DNA of 14,281 nt from Prevotellaceae bacterium UBA5903 (GTDB taxonomy: Bacteria > Bacteroidota > Bacteroidia > Bacteroidales > Bacteroidaceae), in contig DJEH01000116.1 in NCBI GenBank assembly GCA_002431845.1, forward strand, positions 1-14,281, given 5' to 3'. Positions 11,854-14,281 of the stretch are shown here, piece by piece (the first letter of the stretch is position 1; each line of letters starts with the position of its first letter). The position numbers were made by a program, and so were the translations under genes. The notes under the pieces were generated by a model, which was not told where the DNA came from, made no database searches, and saw only the letters and a list, made by a program, of their open reading frames with translations.

Positions 11854-14281
11854 TTACTTAATAATAGTTTTCTTGCCATTGATGATGTAAATGCCCTTGT
11901 TGAGTTCGTTGGCAGACTGTGCATTGATGCGACGACCATTCAAATCGTAAGCCTTAAAGGTTGTGGTAGCTGAAGGGGTTTGCGCATTGTTAATGCCCGT
12001 AATCGTACCCTGATTGTCGAGGTCGAAGAGCGAGAAGCCAGCCAGCTGAGCAGCATTCAATGTGGCAGGCAATGCAAGGAATGCCTTGCCGCCCTTGTTG
12101 ATAAATGCACCACCATTTTCTGCACCCCAGTAGAAGCCTAATTCAGTACCCGTAGCACGGTCGTAAGAGAGTTTGTAGTACTTGTCAGCCCCCTCTACGT
12201 TAGTCATCTCGTCGTTCAATGTGCCATGCAATAGGTTGTCTTCGGGAGTCACGTCGCTGCTTTCGCCCAGTGTTAAGCAGAACGAGTTGCCGCGTCCAGC
12301 CTTGAGCAAAACGCCAGTTTCGGCAGGGATGTCGGTGGCAGTGTCGTAGCGATAGTCGTTGCGTATGCCGTTGTTTCCATCTGTTGTTACCACAGCAGCT
12401 TTAACGCCTGTAGGCAGATGCATAGCCTTGTCGCTATAAGCCGTGAGGTATGGACTCTTTATAAAGTCTACCACATGAGCGTTAGCCACTTCCTCTTGTG
12501 CCTTGTCGTATGCAGCCTGCAAGGCATCAATGGTTTCGTCGGTAGCCCATTCGTCGTCGAGTTCGGCCTTAGCATTCTTCATAGCGTTGGCAAATGCTGT
12601 GCGTGTGCTTTCGTTCATTGCGTTAGCCTTGCTTGCACGGGTGTAAGCATGTAACTCGCTCCAGTAGAAGTAGAGGTTGCCTTTAAGCGTAGCATTAGCA
12701 GATGTAGCCTCTACCACCAAGCGGAGGTAGCGATAGCCTTCTCCGAGCTCTAATGGCAATAAGCCTGTTGCGTTGGCATAGTCGTACGTACACGTTTTTG
12801 TGCCAAGGTCGGTCCAGCTATTGCTATCGTTGGGGGTGTTGGTTGCATATATGTGTAATGTGATGGGGCTGCCTTGATCAACTGTTATGCCTGTGCGTTT
12901 GCTATACATCAACCCTATTTGCTTGTAAGCATCTCTCAGGTCTATTTGTAAGTAGTGATAAGCCTCATCGGTGTTGTTTACACTCCATGCAGAGTGGAAA
13001 TAGGTGGTCAAGTCGTTATCAATCAATGCTGCCAACGAGCCCTCTGTAGGTTCTACTGCATTGCTCGATAGTTGCGAAGCGTCGGTTATCAAACCATCGT
13101 TTGCTGTGTAAGCCTCGTGATAGTCGCTAACAGGGGTAATGCCCAATTCGCTCAAAGCAAAGAACAAGTTGCCATTAGTGAGTTGCATGCCACCAGTTTT
13201 CTCTACTTGCAGACGCAAGTATTGGTATTCGCCCTTTAAGTTTAAGAACGATTTACCACTTTGCAATTCATCGGTGTCGTAAAGCATATTAAGTTTACCA
13301 CAGTCTGTCCAGCTATCGTCATCGTTTGGAGTGTTAGTGGCATACACATGCATCTCTATGGGATATCCCTTGTTGGCTGTAAACTTATAGCGCTTAGTGT
13401 AGTTGAGCAAAAGTTTCTGATAAGCTCCCTTAAGGTCTACTTGCAAGTAGGCATAAGCATTGTCGGTGTTTTGTGCGCTCCAGGTAGAGTGGAAGTAGGT
13501 GTCTTTATCGCCGTCTACCAAGTTGGCCAAGGCACCTTCGCTTTCCTCTTGTTTGTTGGTGCTGAGTTGGTCTGCCGATGTTAGCAAGTTGCTTCCGCTT
13601 GTGGTGTAATAGGGGGCAAGGGGAGTGTAGTTGGTAGCGTCATCCACATTTTCGTCTGCAAAGCTTTTAACGTCTTCATACAATGTGTTCAGATCATCGT
13701 TTCTGTCTATTTGGTCGTAAACGGCATTGCGAACGTTTCTGTAGGATTTGGTGAGGGTAGTGTTTAGTTCATCTAGTTCTGAATAGTTTCCATTACTCAT
13801 CAACTGTATTAACGCATCTATATCTTCAGCTTTTACCAATGCTGTGTCAAGAGATACACGCAAATCGTCAGACAATCGGGTGTATATGGTCTTACGATTG
13901 TTGATAAAATTCTTTGCTTCTTCTTTCGTGGTTAAAATACTTGCTATGTAACCATCAAGATTTTTATAGCTGAACTGGCTTGTAACGTTGTTGCCATTAT
14001 CATCATAAAAAGAGAGGTCGCTTGTTGAAAATAGCGTTCCTCCTAAGTTGTCATTGTTAAAGCTGGAACTAGACCAACTATAGTCAAATCTGATTGTAGG
14101 ATAATTATCAAAGATAACAATTGGGTAGTAACAATACTCTCCGTTAAAATAAAAACTCTCATTGTTGTAATCACCAAATACCTGAGTTCCAAATGTTATA
14201 TTCCAACTTGCATGTATCAGTACGCTTTTAAGCGCACTGCAGTTATAGAAAGCATAATATCCAATGCTCGTTACCGAATTA
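11854..14281 (-). CDS. BspA-like surface protein with two discoidin-like domains, C-terminal part (5' end outside window)
   Basis: The frame is open from the window edge (first full codon at 14280-14278) and gives 808 visible residues; the true start is not in the window. Visible residues 3-16 (VTSIGYYAFYNCSA) followed by LKSV are the end of a BspA/LRR_5 leucine-rich repeat. A helical linker follows. Two tandem homologous galactose-binding/F5-8-type-C-like domains cover about 231-383 and 395-547. They share LxDxDxxTYFHSxWS, YLQxDL and HxYATNTPND. A helical FIVAR-like segment (about 550-603) comes next, then a beta-rich region. A Por-type C-terminal tail ends the protein: AYDLNGRRI, then KGIYIINGKKTIIK at the last residue. 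Such proteins are exported and displayed on the cell surface, and BspA homologues bind host proteins. Discoidin-like domains often bind glycans. Both points are family knowledge, untested here. A TTG at 13875 is not taken as the start. Confidence 0.88.
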   Translation of the reverse strand, partial: NSVTSIGYYAFYNCSALKSVLIHASWNITFGTQVFGDYNNESFYFNGEYCYYPIVIFDNYPTIRFDYSWSSSSFNNDNLGGTLFSTSDLSFYDDNGNNVTSQFSYKNLDGYIASILTTKEEAKNFINNRKTIYTRLSDDLRVSLDTALVKAEDIDALIQLMSNGNYSELDELNTTLTKSYRNVRNAVYDQIDRNDDLNTLYEDVKSFADENVDDATNYTPLAPYYTTSGSNLLTSADQLSTNKQEESEGALANLVDGDKDTYFHSTWSAQNTDNAYAYLQVDLKGAYQKLLLNYTKRYKFTANKGYPIEMHVYATNTPNDDDSWTDCGKLNMLYDTDELQSGKSFLNLKGEYQYLRLQVEKTGGMQLTNGNLFFALSELGITPVSDYHEAYTANDGLITDASQLSSNAVEPTEGSLAALIDNDLTTYFHSAWSVNNTDEAYHYLQIDLRDAYKQIGLMYSKRTGITVDQGSPITLHIYATNTPNDSNSWTDLGTKTCTYDYANATGLLPLELGEGYRYLRLVVEATSANATLKGNLYFYWSELHAYTRASKANAMNESTRTAFANAMKNAKAELDDEWATDETIDALQAAYDKAQEEVANAHVVDFIKSPYLTAYSDKAMHLPTGVKAAVVTTDGNNGIRNDYRYDTATDIPAETGVLLKAGRGNSFCLTLGESSDVTPEDNLLHGTLNDEMTNVEGADKYYKLSYDRATGTELGFYWGAENGGAFINKGGKAFLALPATLNAAQLAGFSLFDLDNQGTITGINNAQTPSATTTFKAYDLNGRRINAQSANELNKGIYIINGKKTIIK

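Noticed and set aside
13873..13875. TTG as a start for the right-hand gene
   Set aside because: The same frame continues open to the window edge and encodes an LRR repeat upstream, so the gene is cut by the window, not started here.

Overview
The window comes from a Bacteroidales genome, most likely Prevotella or a close relative. Four things point there. Most genes start without a Shine-Dalgarno sequence but have a TAnnTTTG-type -7 promoter box upstream, as is usual in Bacteroidetes. There is a BspA-like surface protein with a Por-type C-terminal tail. A DUF5715-like protein is present. The single-copy genes (PpiD/SurA-like foldase, folB, phoH, purC) also look like this group. No rRNA, CRISPR array, transposase or phage gene is visible, so this is mostly ordinary chromosome with some accessory material at both ends.

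Layout. 1-1078 is AT-rich and gene-poor. It holds one copy of an intergenic repeat element (158-356), a small orphan helicase-associated-domain protein on the minus strand, and low-complexity tandem and inverted repeats. A family 2 glycosyltransferase (1079-1849, minus) follows, then tRNA-His(GUG) with its own promoter and terminator. Next is a 731-residue membrane-anchored PPIase-like foldase (2380-4575) closed by a strong terminator. A second copy of the element (4698-4882) lies just upstream of a FolB-HAD fusion gene (4905-5933). A degenerate third copy and a long perfect hairpin built from element-end sequence (6167-6203) lie just downstream of it.

The middle carries a minus-strand AraC-type regulator fused to a NifX/NafY-like domain with a His/Cys-rich tail. 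It diverges from a small ABM-like alpha/beta-barrel protein, a natural regulator-target arrangement. A bidirectional terminator separates the latter from a minus-strand DUF5715/M15-like protein, which diverges from phoH. purC follows on the plus strand and ends in a clear terminator. The right end is a minus-strand unit: the C-terminal 808 residues of a BspA-like surface protein (its start lies beyond the window) and, 21 bases downstream, a 56-residue acidic small protein.

The genes do not form one pathway. FolB and PurC belong to folate and purine synthesis, PhoH to RNA metabolism, and the foldase and surface protein to envelope biogenesis. The points most worth pursuing are the intergenic repeat family with terminal inverted repeats and a conserved stem-loop, the FolB-HAD fusion, the AraC-NifX-His-tail fusion, and the small protein paired with the surface protein. 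All assignments are from reading the sequence; no database search was run.
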